Below are positions 35,862 through 44,621 of a DNA stretch of 64,000 nucleotides, piece by piece. The position numbers and the translations under genes were made by a program. Below the pieces are notes generated by a model, which saw only the letters and a program-made list of their open reading frames with translations, was not told the DNA's origin and searched no databases. Origin of the DNA: G963668605 sp963793625 (GTDB lineage Bacteria > Acidobacteriota > Terriglobia > Bryobacterales > Bryobacteraceae); assembly GCA_963793625.1 (NCBI GenBank), contig CAWCAT010000015.1, positions 186,001-250,000 of the forward strand, in the 5' to 3' direction. The stretch's first letter is position 1, and every line of letters starts with the position of its first letter.

Positions 35862-36701
35862 CTAGGTCGCCCGGTCAATGGCGCGGCGCGTGACCAGGTC
35901 TTGGAAGGCGCGCGCTACCTGATCCAGGTGCGCGTGGTCCAGCGGATTGAACCACAGCCCGCCGCTTTTCACCGAAGATCCGATCACCAGCGCGTCTGCG
36001 GCCGCATAGTCTGCGAGGTTCTCCGGGGTGACGCCCGAACCGACCAGCGCCGGAATCGAGACGACTTCCGCCACTGCGCGTAGCTCGCCGGGATCCGCCG
36101 GGCGGCCGGTCGCGGCGCCGGAAACGATGACGCCGTCCGCCTGGAAGAACTCCGCGGCTTTCGACGTCTCCACGATGTCGAGGTCCGCCGTGATCGCATG
36201 TGCGGAATGCTTCTTCTTGATGTCGGCGAAAACCCGGATGCGCTCCGCGCCGATGTTCCGGCGGTACCGCAGCAGTTCTCCCGCGCTCGCTTCGATGATG
36301 CCCTCGTCGGCTACATGGGCGAACACGAACCCCTCCACGCGCACGAAGGCCGCGCCGCAAGCATGCGCGACGGCGATCGAAGCTCGATTGGCCCCTGCCA
36401 GGACCTGAATCCCGAGCGGAAGGTCCACAGCGCGCCTCACCTCAAACGCGGCGACGGCCATCGCAGCCGCGATCTCGGGCCCCGGCGCCCCCTTCAGGTA
36501 CGGCCGGTCGTGCGTATTCTCGACGATGAGACCGTGAAAGCCCGCCGCTGCGTACGCGCGGGCTTCCGCGACCGCGGTTTCCGTGATTTCCGCCAACTCG
36601 CGCCGGTTGCCCGGAGTGCCCGGCAGGGCGCCGAGGTGAATCATACCGATCAGCGCCCTGGGGACGCCGAATATCGAGTGGATAATCCCGTGCGCATCCA
36701 T
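35862..36701 (-). CDS. BtpA/SgcQ-family TIM-barrel protein (copy 2)
   Basis: A 279-residue BtpA-family protein from the ATG at 36701, which has GGAGG eleven bases upstream; a GTG at 36713 is too close to that site. Shared landmarks with copy 1 are 'LIGMIHLGALPGTPGN', 'FHGLIVENTHDRPYLKG', 'FADIKKKHSAHA', 'VIVSGAATGRPADPGEL' and 'VGSGVTPENLADYAAADAL'. The two copies differ throughout, so they are old paralogues and not a recent duplication. The protein is cytoplasmic. The tail of a third copy lies just upstream on the same strand. Confidence 0.88.
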   Translation of the reverse strand: MDAHGIIHSIFGVPRALIGMIHLGALPGTPGNRRELAEITETAVAEARAYAAAGFHGLIVENTHDRPYLKGAPGPEIAAAMAVAAFEVRRAVDLPLGIQVLAGANRASIAVAHACGAAFVRVEGFVFAHVADEGIIEASAGELLRYRRNIGAERIRVFADIKKKHSAHAITADLDIVETSKAAEFFQADGVIVSGAATGRPADPGELRAVAEVVSIPALVGSGVTPENLADYAAADALVIGSSVKSGGLWFNPLDHAHLDQVARAFQDLVTRRAIDRAT

Positions 36702-36746
36702 TTGCCCGCCCACCTCCGCTGAGAGACCTATTTCAAGCGCAAAATC

Positions 36747-36836
36747 CTACGTCCGCGAGTACACCCCGCGCACCCTGGCCACGAACTCGCGGACGCGAGA
36801 CGGGTCCACCGGGTTCGCCGGCGCACCGCTTTCGCG
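36747..36836 (-). pseudogene. 3' tail of a third BtpA-like gene
   Basis: About 29 codons read 'APANPVDPSRVREFVARVRG' before a stop, matching the BtpA C-terminus ('STNPVDLSRVKKFM' in copy 1). The stretch upstream belongs to the VOC gene end, so the body of this BtpA gene has been deleted or replaced. With copy 2 immediately downstream, it suggests a former tandem array. Confidence 0.5.
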
Positions 36837-36879
36837 ACTCTCAAGTCCTGGATCGGCGTCTCCTGGGGCCAGCTCGGCA

Positions 36880-37263
36880 TCAACCAGCTGCAACGGGCTG
36901 CCAAAGCTCGACACGATTTCCTTTTGGGTCGGTGAACCAGCCGAACCTTCCAAAATCGTAGCTTTCGCGTTTGGGATCGACCGTGATACCTTCGTCCATC
37001 AAACGGTCCAGCACTCCATCGAGGTCATCCACTTGGAGGTTGATCATCGCTTTCTGTGCCGTAGGAAAGTATTCATCATCTTTTCCGAAGAAGGCAAAGA
37101 CGACCTGAGCGCGTTGCGTCGAGGCAGGAAACGCGAAAGACCCTTCGGACCTCATTAGACCGAGATGCCGCTTGTACCACTTATACAGAGCTTCTGGATC
37201 ATACAGAGCTTCTGGATCATTCGCTCGGACAAACGCACCGCCAAAGCCGGTGATTGAAGCCAT
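36880..37263 (-). CDS. VOC-superfamily (glyoxalase-like) protein
   Basis: A 127-residue vicinal-oxygen-chelate protein. It starts at the ATG at 37263 with GGGAGG upstream. 'ITGFGGAFVRANDPEALY' is the first beta-alpha-beta unit, 'MINLQVDDLDGVLDRLMDEG' the middle, and 'FGWFTDPKGNRVELWQP' the classic end with the metal-ligand Glu. An exact 18-base tandem duplication at 37183-37218 doubles 'DPEALY' in the first loop. The function could be glyoxalase, bleomycin-resistance or dioxygenase-like; this short form is usually of unknown substrate. Confidence 0.82.
   Translation of the reverse strand: MASITGFGGAFVRANDPEALYDPEALYKWYKRHLGLMRSEGSFAFPASTQRAQVVFAFFGKDDEYFPTAQKAMINLQVDDLDGVLDRLMDEGITVDPKRESYDFGRFGWFTDPKGNRVELWQPVAAG
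37183..37218. repeat. 18-base exact tandem duplication inside the VOC gene
   Basis: The unit ATACAGAGCTTCTGGATC occurs twice without mismatch, at 37183-37200 and 37201-37218. It adds six residues in frame, so the VOC protein stays open. Perfect identity points to a very recent slippage event or a sequencing artefact. Confidence 0.95.
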
Positions 37264-37344
37264 GCAGCCTCCCATGGAAAACGGTTGTCCACAGCTTATC
37301 ACAGTGCGACCGTGAATCTAACGTCGTTGATTAGTCCTGCGAAA

Positions 37345-37445
37345 CGCCCTTGTGACAAGCAAAATTTGATTGGCGAACTTCTCTTCGAACACTAAGACCG
37401 AACTAACTCACGTTACTGCGCCCTCCCGCAAGGGGCGCGCATCGC
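37345..37445 (+). repeat. Dispersed degenerate repeat, copy A
   Basis: This shares with 52706-52902 a block starting near TTGTGACAAGCAAAATTTG and a second block near CTCCCGCAAGG; the ~60 bases between them in copy B are missing here. The translated first block reads 'CDKQNLIGELLFEH' then stop, against 'CDKQNLAKGQLFKHYDQ' in copy B. The second reads 'NSRYCALPQGARIA' against 'NSRLCVLPQGRRIA'. Conservation at the protein level suggests decayed copies of a coding module and not a structural repeat. Confidence 0.6.
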
Positions 37446-37603
37446 ACTTGTAACTTCTTGATTTCAGGCTTACCAGAGCATTCGGCCTGAAGCCAAATAC
37501 GCCTTTTTGTGTTCGCGTAAACTGCCCAATTACAATAACTTACAGTAGCCCCAACATTCGTGTAACTACTCTGTGCCTTGTGCACATTCCGCAGCTTCCG
37601 CCA

Positions 37604-38115
37604 ACCGAGCTTTCATCGACGACATCGCGCGACAGCTCAAGAACGAGTTTAAGGATGATGCGCTCGGATGAATTAAGTCGGCCCACGCGATCACCGTCCC
37701 AGCCGTGGACATTGATGGGATCGAGGCCAAGGCGAAGCACACTGCATATCGCGACGCAGAGGTCCCGCGAGACCCGCATGGCTTCTGGGAGTGGACAGGA
37801 AGAATCGTGTCCTTTTGGATCTGGAGTCCCAAGAAAACAACAAGGACGCTAGACCCCAGGCTCCTCCTCGCCAATCTCAAGAGCGGAGCGGCAAGTGTTG
37901 TCAACGGCTGGGTCGGACACGACTCCAAGCTGATTTCGGAGCTGCTCGACAATTTCACCGCAAATTTCGAGCGACGGTTACAGGCGCTCATCAACAACCG
38001 TAAGAAGGCACTCGATGATCCGAGCTCAAATCGCCAGTCTGCCGAAATGACCTGCGGCGCTAATCCAACACATGATGGAACTGATAGGTCGTCTCCACCG
38101 GCACCATCGCCTTGA
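37604..38115 (+). pseudogene. Unrecognised protein, probably frameshifted and truncated
   Basis: A plus-strand frame opens with 'FIDDIARQLKNEFKDDALG' and, after a stop and shift near 37675, continues 'VPAVDIDGIEAKAKHTAYRD', 'HGFWEWTGRIVSFWIWSP' and 'SELLDNFTANFERRLQALIN'. The pieces read as one helix-rich soluble protein with a charged end. I recognise no family. The last ~100 bases overlap the end of the minus-strand regulator-like gene and are doubtful. There is no good ribosome-binding site. Copy A of the dispersed repeat lies ~160 bases upstream. Confidence 0.35.
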
Positions 38116-39286
38116 ACCTCGCATGCACAACAACCTCGAAATGCGCCGGCAGCCGCGACCCGCTCCCCTGCACCCGGCGCACTAACTCCGCCGCCCGGGC
38201 CGGTTGCGTCACCCATTGCACTGCAGCCTGCGTCCCCTCCGTCGAACTGGCCGCTAAGATCAGAATCTCACCCTGCCCGTGCAGCCCGGCCGTCCGCGCG
38301 ATCAGCGCATAGTCCTCGAGAATGTGCGGCTCGCCCGCCGGCCAGTTGCCCCGCAACAGCGTGGGCTCTCCCGGTCCCGGCTTCAAATTCCGGATTCCCC
38401 CCGGCGCCATCACCAGCGTCTGCCCCGCCGGCAAGTCCTTCAGCTGCGGGTTGTACTTCGCCGACCCGAGGAAGATCACATTGTTCGCCACGATGTCCTC
38501 CCACGACACCGCGTTGCTCGGCTTGATCGGCACGTCCGGCCGCCGCCCGGCCAGCAGCCGTCCCAACTCGAACGCGCCCCTCGCCTCTCCGACCCCCGTA
38601 TAAATATGGACCTCCGACGTCGTCCTCCCCGGATACGCCTTTTTCAGTCCCTCCCGGACCGCCTCCGGCAGTCCATCGATGCTGTCGTTGGCCGCCGGAT
38701 CGCGCACGAATGCCCCGCCGTGCCGAACGAACAGCGGCGCGCCTAGACTGATCAGCAGCGGCCGGTCCTTCAGAAACGGCGCCCAGATTTCCTCCAGCGC
38801 CGCGTTCCACCCCGGGTCCGGCCGTGGCGCCCGCAGCGTCGCCAGCCACGCCACCAGCGTTAACCCAAGCAACCCCGCCAGCACCGCCGTTGCGACCTTC
38901 CAAGGCTGCCGGGGCCGAGCCGGCTCGGGCGCGGGCGGAGTCGCGCTCCGCGGCTCGAACGTCAGCCCGGAATGCCCCTTCGGAAATCCCACCACCACCG
39001 GATCCGCCGACCCTTCGGTCCGGTAGTACTCCTCGATCTTCTGCCGCAGTCTCGCCGCCTGGATCCGGACCGATGCGTCCTGCTGCGGGTCGTATCCCGA
39101 TGGTTTGCGGAATACATCGACGCCAATCGTGAATTCCTTGAGCGTCTCCGACTCACCGGCCAGCGACTTCTCCGCCAGGTAGCTCAGCAGGCGCCGCTGG
39201 GTCTCCGAATTTCGAAACGTCTCCGACTTCAAAATCCGTTCGACCTGCAGGCTCGCGCCGTCCGGCGTGTTGGGCGCAACTCCCAT
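38060..39286 (-). CDS. Membrane-anchored sensor/regulator-like protein (acidobacterial type)
   Basis: A ~408-residue protein from the ATG at 39286, which has AAGG six bases before it. Residues ~15-110 ('VERILKSETFRNSETQRRLL', 'SYLAEKSLAGESETLKEFTI', 'DPQQDASVRIQAARLRQKIE') form the helical N-terminal domain found in many acidobacterial CadC-like proteins, often with 'VGFPKGHSGLTFEPR' at its end. A Pro-rich linker and one membrane helix ('VATAVLAGLLGLTLVAWLA') follow, then a ~240-residue exoplasmic domain ('DRPLLISLGAPLFVRHGG', 'YALIARTAGLHGQGEILIL'). This suggests transmembrane regulation. It is divergent to the toroid enzyme-TonB receptor pair, its likely target. Confidence 0.7.
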   Translation of the reverse strand: MGVAPNTPDGASLQVERILKSETFRNSETQRRLLSYLAEKSLAGESETLKEFTIGVDVFRKPSGYDPQQDASVRIQAARLRQKIEEYYRTEGSADPVVVGFPKGHSGLTFEPRSATPPAPEPARPRQPWKVATAVLAGLLGLTLVAWLATLRAPRPDPGWNAALEEIWAPFLKDRPLLISLGAPLFVRHGGAFVRDPAANDSIDGLPEAVREGLKKAYPGRTTSEVHIYTGVGEARGAFELGRLLAGRRPDVPIKPSNAVSWEDIVANNVIFLGSAKYNPQLKDLPAGQTLVMAPGGIRNLKPGPGEPTLLRGNWPAGEPHILEDYALIARTAGLHGQGEILILAASSTEGTQAAVQWVTQPARAAELVRRVQGSGSRLPAHFEVVVHARFKAMVPVETTYQFHHVLD

Positions 39287-39396
39287 GGATGCCTTATGGT
39301 AGCGCAAGTGCGCCGGCGGTTACATAACCGGTTATGCATCCCGCGAAGCATCTGCTATGTCATTGACAGGACGGGCGCCACGAGTAAAAGTATGGC

Positions 39397-40957
39397 ATGG
39401 CACTTCGCAAACCACCTCTCGCCCTGGTCATACTCCTGGCCTGCCGGACCGCCATCGCCGCCGACCCCTGCGATTACCTGAAGACCGTCCGGACGTTTGT
39501 CAACACCATGATGGAGAGGGAACCGACCGCTACGGCGCGGTCCATTCCCCCTCTTCGCCGCCATGCTCGACCTGGACCGGCTCGAGCTGCCGGTCACCAC
39601 CTTTCCCTCCAACTTTTATAAAGGCCAGGGGATGCACAACGCCTTCGGATTTGGTCTCCCCGACCCGCCGGTCGGCATCCGCCCCACCGACCGCTCCCCT
39701 TCCGGCAACAACCTCGATCACGATATCATGCTCCTGCGTACTATGTACGAGCTGACCGCCATCACCGGGGAGAAGAAATACGCCGCTCACGCCGACGCCT
39801 ACCTGACCTTCTGGCTCCGCAACACCCAAAGCGCCGAAACCGGGCTCATGCCTACCGGCGAGCACTCCAGTTGGGACTTCGTCCGCGAACGCCTCTACGG
39901 CGGCTACCACGAGGTCTTCCGCCGCTTCCCCCTCTGGCCGAAGCTCTACAGCATCGACGCGTGGCGCACCCTGCGCCTCGCCGATGCCCTCTGGATCTCC
40001 CATATCGGCAACCGCCGCGCTGGCGATTTCAGCCGCCACGCAGCCATCGAGTCCTTCGGCCCCATGACGGACGCCGCCTATCCCCGCCATGCCGGCTTCT
40101 ATATTCAGTCCTACGCCAATGCCTACGCCGAGACCCGCGACCCCAAGTTCATCGAGCGCGCCGAAGTCCTGATCGAAAGCCGCACCGGCATCCGCCCCCA
40201 GCCGTGGTCGCTGCTGATCGATCAGGGCGGCTTCAAGCCCGAGCATTCCACCGACCCTGCCCTCCGCCTGCTCCTCTGGGAAGCGGCCGAACTGGTGCCA
40301 TCCCGCCGCGACGCATGGCACAAGATCGTGCGCGATTTGGACCACAAGGCGTTCCAAAAGCCCGCCAACAACCCCGATCCGGCCGCTTCGACGGTAGTAA
40401 AGCCCAATCCGGCCGACCAGGCGCGCAAACAGGAAACCTTCGGCCGCCTGACGACCCCCGGCCGCGCCCTGCTCACCAGCGGCGGCGTGCGAACCCAAAG
40501 CACCACCCTCAGCGCCCTGTGGAACATGGGATACGGCGCTTCCGGCGCCTCCGGCCAGGCGCTCCTCGACTACACTCGCTGGGTCCAGACTCGCGACCGC
40601 CGCTTCCTCGACGCCGCCGTCTCGTTCGCCGATGGGCTGGTGGCCGAAGGCATCCCCGCCATCAAATCCGACCTCTGGCCGCGCGCCTGCGGCCTGTCGA
40701 TCTCCCTCCTGACGACCCTCGCCGATGAGAAGGCCCTCGATGCCGCCAGGCGCCACCGGTACCTGCCATTTGCGCGCGAGGTCGCCGACATGTCCATCGC
40801 CCTGTTTTCCCGCAACGGCCTCTTCCGGGCCGACGGAACGGCCAAGCATTACGAGGCGATCACCGGCGCCGATGACCTTCTCTGGGGACTGCTCCAGCTC
40901 CACGCGGCCCAGGCCAATTCCCCTCACAAGCTGTCGCACAACGATGTGAACTGGTAA
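39397..40957 (+). CDS. Secreted (alpha/alpha)-toroid carbohydrate-active enzyme-like protein, two frameshifts
   Basis: A ~520-residue protein with a signal peptide ('PPLALVILLACRTAIAA') from the ATG at 39397. Two missing bases, one G after 39518-39520 and one C in 39547-39551, split the reading. Restoring both gives 'MMERGTDRYGAVHSPLFAAM' running into 'DLDRLELPVTTFPSNFYKGQ'. The helical pairs 'HDIMLLRTMYELTAITGEKK', 'TGLMPTGEHSSWDFV' and 'LYSIDAWRTLRLADALWISH' fit a six- or seven-hairpin toroid as in polysaccharide lyases or hydrolases; I cannot assign a family. It ends 42 bases before the TonB receptor start and is probably co-transcribed. Both shifts lie in homopolymer runs. Confidence 0.7.
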
Positions 40958-40998
40958 GGATGACGACGAAGTCCAATATTACGAACGAGGTCCATATC

Positions 40999-43900
40999 AT
41001 GATCTACCAAATGCAAAAACTCCTGTCCGCAGCCGTGCTGATGTTGGCAGTCCTTGCGCCATTGTCGTTTGGCCAGGAAACTCGCGCCACGATCCTGGGC
41101 CGCGTCACCGATCCCTCGGGCGCCGCCATCGCCGGCGCCAAAGTCGCCATCCAGAACGAAGCCACCAACGTCGTGAGCCGGACGGAGTCAAACGGAGAGG
41201 GCAATTTCATCTCGCCGCCGCTCGAACCGGGTTCCTACTCCGTTACGGCCGAGGCCCCCGGCTTCAGGACCATCGTGCAGAAGGCCCTCGGGGTCCGCAC
41301 CGGCGACCGCGTGCCGCTCGACCTTCGGCTACAGGTCGGCGGCTCGGCCGAGTCGATCACGGTCAACGCCGAGGCGTCGCTGCTCGAGGCGGCCAATGCC
41401 GACATCGCCCAGGTGGTAGATCGCCGGTTCCTCGACTCGCTCTACCTCCCCGACCGCAATCCGCTCAGCATGTTGAGCCTGACGGCCGGCGTCGAAGGCG
41501 GCGGCGGGCGCTTCGCCGACAGCTCGCAGCAGATCTTCAGCATCAACGGCGGCGGGGGCGCCGCGGGCAACAACGAGATCACCATCGACGGCGCCAGCGT
41601 CGTCATGCCGCGCCAGGGCGGATCGATCGCCAGCTCCCCTTCCGGCGACAACGTCCAGGAGATGCGCATCCAGACCACCATGTTCGACGCCGCCTTCGGT
41701 CGCAGCAACGGCGGCGTGGTCAGCTACTCCACCCGCGGCGGCACGAACCAGCCCCACGGCTCCTTCGAGGGCTTCTATCGCAACACCGGATGGAACGCCA
41801 ATACCTGGACCAACAACAAGCGCGGCGTCGAGAAGCCCAATACCGACCGCCAGTTCTACTCCGGCGCCTTCGGCGGGCCGGTTTATCTGCCCAAGGTGTA
41901 TGACGGCCGCAACCGCACCTTCTTCTTCAGCAGCGCGCAGTATGAGAAGTACCGCTCCGGCAATACCTATATGGCGCGCACGTTCACCGACGACGAGCGG
42001 AAAGGCGACTTCTCGAAGACCCGGAACCAGCTGGGGACCGGCAACATTGTCATCTTCGACCCCTGGACGCCCCTCGACGGCCCTAACAGGCAGACGCGCG
42101 TGCCGTTCCCGAACGCCATCATCCCGGCCAGCCGCATCGACGCGACCGGAGGCGCCATGGCCGCCGTCTACCCCAAAGCCAACCTTTCCGGGCCCCCCAC
42201 CATCAACGTTTTCAATTGGGCCGCGCAGACCGGCTTCGAGACCCCCAGCTACCAGTTCAGCCAGCGCTTCGACCACACCATCAGCGACAACCAGCGCATC
42301 ATGGGCCGCTTCGGTTACATGGTCTACGACGCGTGGTTCACCGAGGTTCCCCGCGGCCTCTACCTGGCGCCCATCCCAGCCGGAACGACCCCCAATGAGG
42401 ACCACCGCAAGTACTACACGCTCAGCCTGAACGACGATTACACATTCGGCCCCACCTTCCTGGCCACCTTCCGCTACAACTTCGGCCGCTACTCCAGTGC
42501 GACGATGTCCGACGGCAACCGCCAGGATCCGGCCGAAATGAAGATGGCGCCCGCCGTCACGCAGAACGCGATGACCAGGGCCTGGCCTTACGTCGAAATG
42601 GGCGAGAACATCCTCACCCTGGGCAACCGCCTGAAGTACCGCGCCAACGACTCGCACACGCTGGCTCCAACCTTCACCAAGCTTTTCGGCAACCACAGCA
42701 TCCGGGTGGGCGGCGAGGGCCGCGCCATCAATTGGAACGAGATCAGCCCGGACACCGGCGCCGCCGGCTTCTTCACCTTCAACAACACCTTCACCCGGCA
42801 GGATGCGAGCGACTCCAACACGGGCCGGACCACCGGCACATCCATGGCCTCCATGCTGCTCGGCACGCCGACCAGCGGCAGAATGGGCGGTCCGACGCCC
42901 TACTCGCTCCGCAGCTATTACGCCGCATGGTTCGCTCAGGACGATTGGAAGGTCACCCCGAAACTGACGCTGAACATCGGCGTCCGCTATGAGTTGGAGA
43001 CCCCCTACACCGAGCGCTACAACCGGATCTACTGGGGCTTCGATCCGACCGTCCGCAGCCCCCTACAGGTTCCGGGCATGGAGCTCTGGGGGGTCGTGAA
43101 ATTCGCCGGCCAGGACGGCGCGCCGCGCACCGAAGGCCGCATCGACCGCAACAACTTCGGCCCTCGCTTCGGCTTCGCCTACCGCCTGTTCCAGGACACC
43201 GTTATCCGCGGCGGCTACGGCCTGTTCTACGCCAGCGCGGCCGGCAACCTCGACATCGACGTGCGCATCCCGCCGACCTACACCACCAGCGTCACCTACA
43301 TCGCCTCCCAGGACGGCAATCGCACACCGTACACCACGGTTTCGAACCCCTTCCCGCAAGGCATGACGGCACCGGTCGGCAATTCGATGGGGACGTCCAC
43401 CCGGCTCGGCGACACCCTCAGCTTCCTCGATCCTAACCGCGTCGTGCCGTACGCGCAGCAGATCCAGTTCGGCATCCAGCAGAAGCTCACTTCCACCATG
43501 AAGATGGAAGCGAACTTCGTCCGCATGCTCAGCATCAAGGGTATGGAAGGCTTCAATCTGAACGAGAAGCCCGACATCTACCTGCCGCTCGGTGCGGCGG
43601 AGAACACCAACGTCCGGAACCCGTTCTATGGGATCGTTCCGGCGGGCGTGCCGCTGGGAAACTCTAGCCAGACGACGCAGAAGCAGCTCTGGTCGCGCTT
43701 CCCGCAGTACAGCGGCAGCTTCAACCAGGGCGGTATGAACACCGGCGTGGTGGATTACCACTCGCTCCAGCTCAACCTGGAGAAGCGCTTCTCCCACGGC
43801 CTGAGCTTTATGGCGAATTACACCGGCTCGAAGATGATGGACAACAACCGTATGAGCGCCGTCAATGCCGGCCGGAACATTCGCGGCATCGCGGCGAACG

Positions 43901-44463
43901 ACCGCGCGCACCTCGGCAACGTGGCATTCGTCTACGACCTGCCCGCCGGTAAACGCCGGGCCATCCTCAACCACGGCGGCGTGCTGAGCCACATCCTCGG
44001 CGGTTGGACCGCCAGTGGACGCCTGTCGCTCCGCTCCGGCCGGCCGTTGCAGATCACCGACACCAACGGCCGTCCGATCCGTCTCCGCGACGCCTCCAAA
44101 TCCGGCTCGATCCAGGACCGGCTGGGAGACCAGGTGAATCCCGCGACCGGCCTGCCGGTGAACCCGTACTTCGACACGACCGCGTTCAAGTCGCTCGCGA
44201 GCCAGTACACCATCCCGCCCGACCCGATGTATCACTCGGAGCTTCGCGGACCGGGCCTCCGCTCGATGGACGCCTCGCTCATCAAGCGGGTGGCGGTCCG
44301 CGAAGGACTCAACGTGGAAGCCCGCGTGGACGTCTCGAACCTGACCAATACGCCGGTGTTCGACAACCCGTTGACCAACATGGCGACGCCGTCCACTTTT
44401 GGCGTCATCCAGAGCGGCGGCGGCGCCCGCACCATCCAGACCGCCTTCCGCATCAGGTTCTGA
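40999..44463 (+). CDS. TonB-dependent receptor, Oar/CarboxypepD_reg type
   Basis: An outer-membrane receptor of 1155 residues from the ATG at 40999, which has GAGGT upstream. After the signal ('KLLSAAVLMLAVLAPLSFG') comes a carboxypeptidase regulatory-like domain ('ATILGRVTDPSGAAIAGAKV' to 'SYSVTAEAPGFRTIVQKAL'). A plug domain ('QQIFSINGGGGAAGNNEITI') and a large barrel with 'GGVVSYSTRGGTNQPHG', 'WFAQDDWKVTPKLTLNIGVR' and 'FGPRFGFAYRLFQDTVIRGG' follow, ending 'AFRIRF'. This class is typical of Acidobacteriota and imports or handles large substrates. It directly follows the toroid enzyme, suggesting paired extracellular cleavage and uptake. Confidence 0.92.
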   Translation: MIYQMQKLLSAAVLMLAVLAPLSFGQETRATILGRVTDPSGAAIAGAKVAIQNEATNVVSRTESNGEGNFISPPLEPGSYSVTAEAPGFRTIVQKALGVRTGDRVPLDLRLQVGGSAESITVNAEASLLEAANADIAQVVDRRFLDSLYLPDRNPLSMLSLTAGVEGGGGRFADSSQQIFSINGGGGAAGNNEITIDGASVVMPRQGGSIASSPSGDNVQEMRIQTTMFDAAFGRSNGGVVSYSTRGGTNQPHGSFEGFYRNTGWNANTWTNNKRGVEKPNTDRQFYSGAFGGPVYLPKVYDGRNRTFFFSSAQYEKYRSGNTYMARTFTDDERKGDFSKTRNQLGTGNIVIFDPWTPLDGPNRQTRVPFPNAIIPASRIDATGGAMAAVYPKANLSGPPTINVFNWAAQTGFETPSYQFSQRFDHTISDNQRIMGRFGYMVYDAWFTEVPRGLYLAPIPAGTTPNEDHRKYYTLSLNDDYTFGPTFLATFRYNFGRYSSATMSDGNRQDPAEMKMAPAVTQNAMTRAWPYVEMGENILTLGNRLKYRANDSHTLAPTFTKLFGNHSIRVGGEGRAINWNEISPDTGAAGFFTFNNTFTRQDASDSNTGRTTGTSMASMLLGTPTSGRMGGPTPYSLRSYYAAWFAQDDWKVTPKLTLNIGVRYELETPYTERYNRIYWGFDPTVRSPLQVPGMELWGVVKFAGQDGAPRTEGRIDRNNFGPRFGFAYRLFQDTVIRGGYGLFYASAAGNLDIDVRIPPTYTTSVTYIASQDGNRTPYTTVSNPFPQGMTAPVGNSMGTSTRLGDTLSFLDPNRVVPYAQQIQFGIQQKLTSTMKMEANFVRMLSIKGMEGFNLNEKPDIYLPLGAAENTNVRNPFYGIVPAGVPLGNSSQTTQKQLWSRFPQYSGSFNQGGMNTGVVDYHSLQLNLEKRFSHGLSFMANYTGSKMMDNNRMSAVNAGRNIRGIAANDRAHLGNVAFVYDLPAGKRRAILNHGGVLSHILGGWTASGRLSLRSGRPLQITDTNGRPIRLRDASKSGSIQDRLGDQVNPATGLPVNPYFDTTAFKSLASQYTIPPDPMYHSELRGPGLRSMDASLIKRVAVREGLNVEARVDVSNLTNTPVFDNPLTNMATPSTFGVIQSGGGARTIQTAFRIRF

Positions 44464-44472
44464 CGCTGGAAT

Positions 44473-44499
44473 CGGGCGCGTGCACCGCGCACGCGCCCG
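44473..44499 (+). terminator. GC-rich hairpin after the TonB receptor gene
   Basis: A perfect 11-base inverted repeat (CGGGCGCGTGC, five-base loop, GCACGCGCCCG) begins ten bases after the receptor stop. It is stable and well placed to end transcription, but no T-run follows, so it is not a classic intrinsic terminator. It may instead stabilise the mRNA end or work with Rho. Confidence 0.5.
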
Positions 44500-44621
44500 A
44501 ACGGCCGATCTTCAGATCGCCAGCTCGGAATGCCCGAGGCGCTTCCTGATCGAAAACAACGATGCGACGTCCTGGTGGGATGTTGCTGATCATCTGTTCT
44601 GATAACAAAATTTGGACTCAT

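Noticed and set aside
39530..40939. A 469-codon minus-strand frame antisense to the toroid gene
   Set aside because: It is a GC-rich shadow frame: Gly/Val/Glu-rich without motifs, while the opposite strand has a signal peptide and conserved helices.
41329..42696. A 455-codon minus-strand frame antisense to the TonB receptor
   Set aside because: Low-complexity Val/Ala/Gly composition with no domain; the plus strand is an unmistakable receptor.
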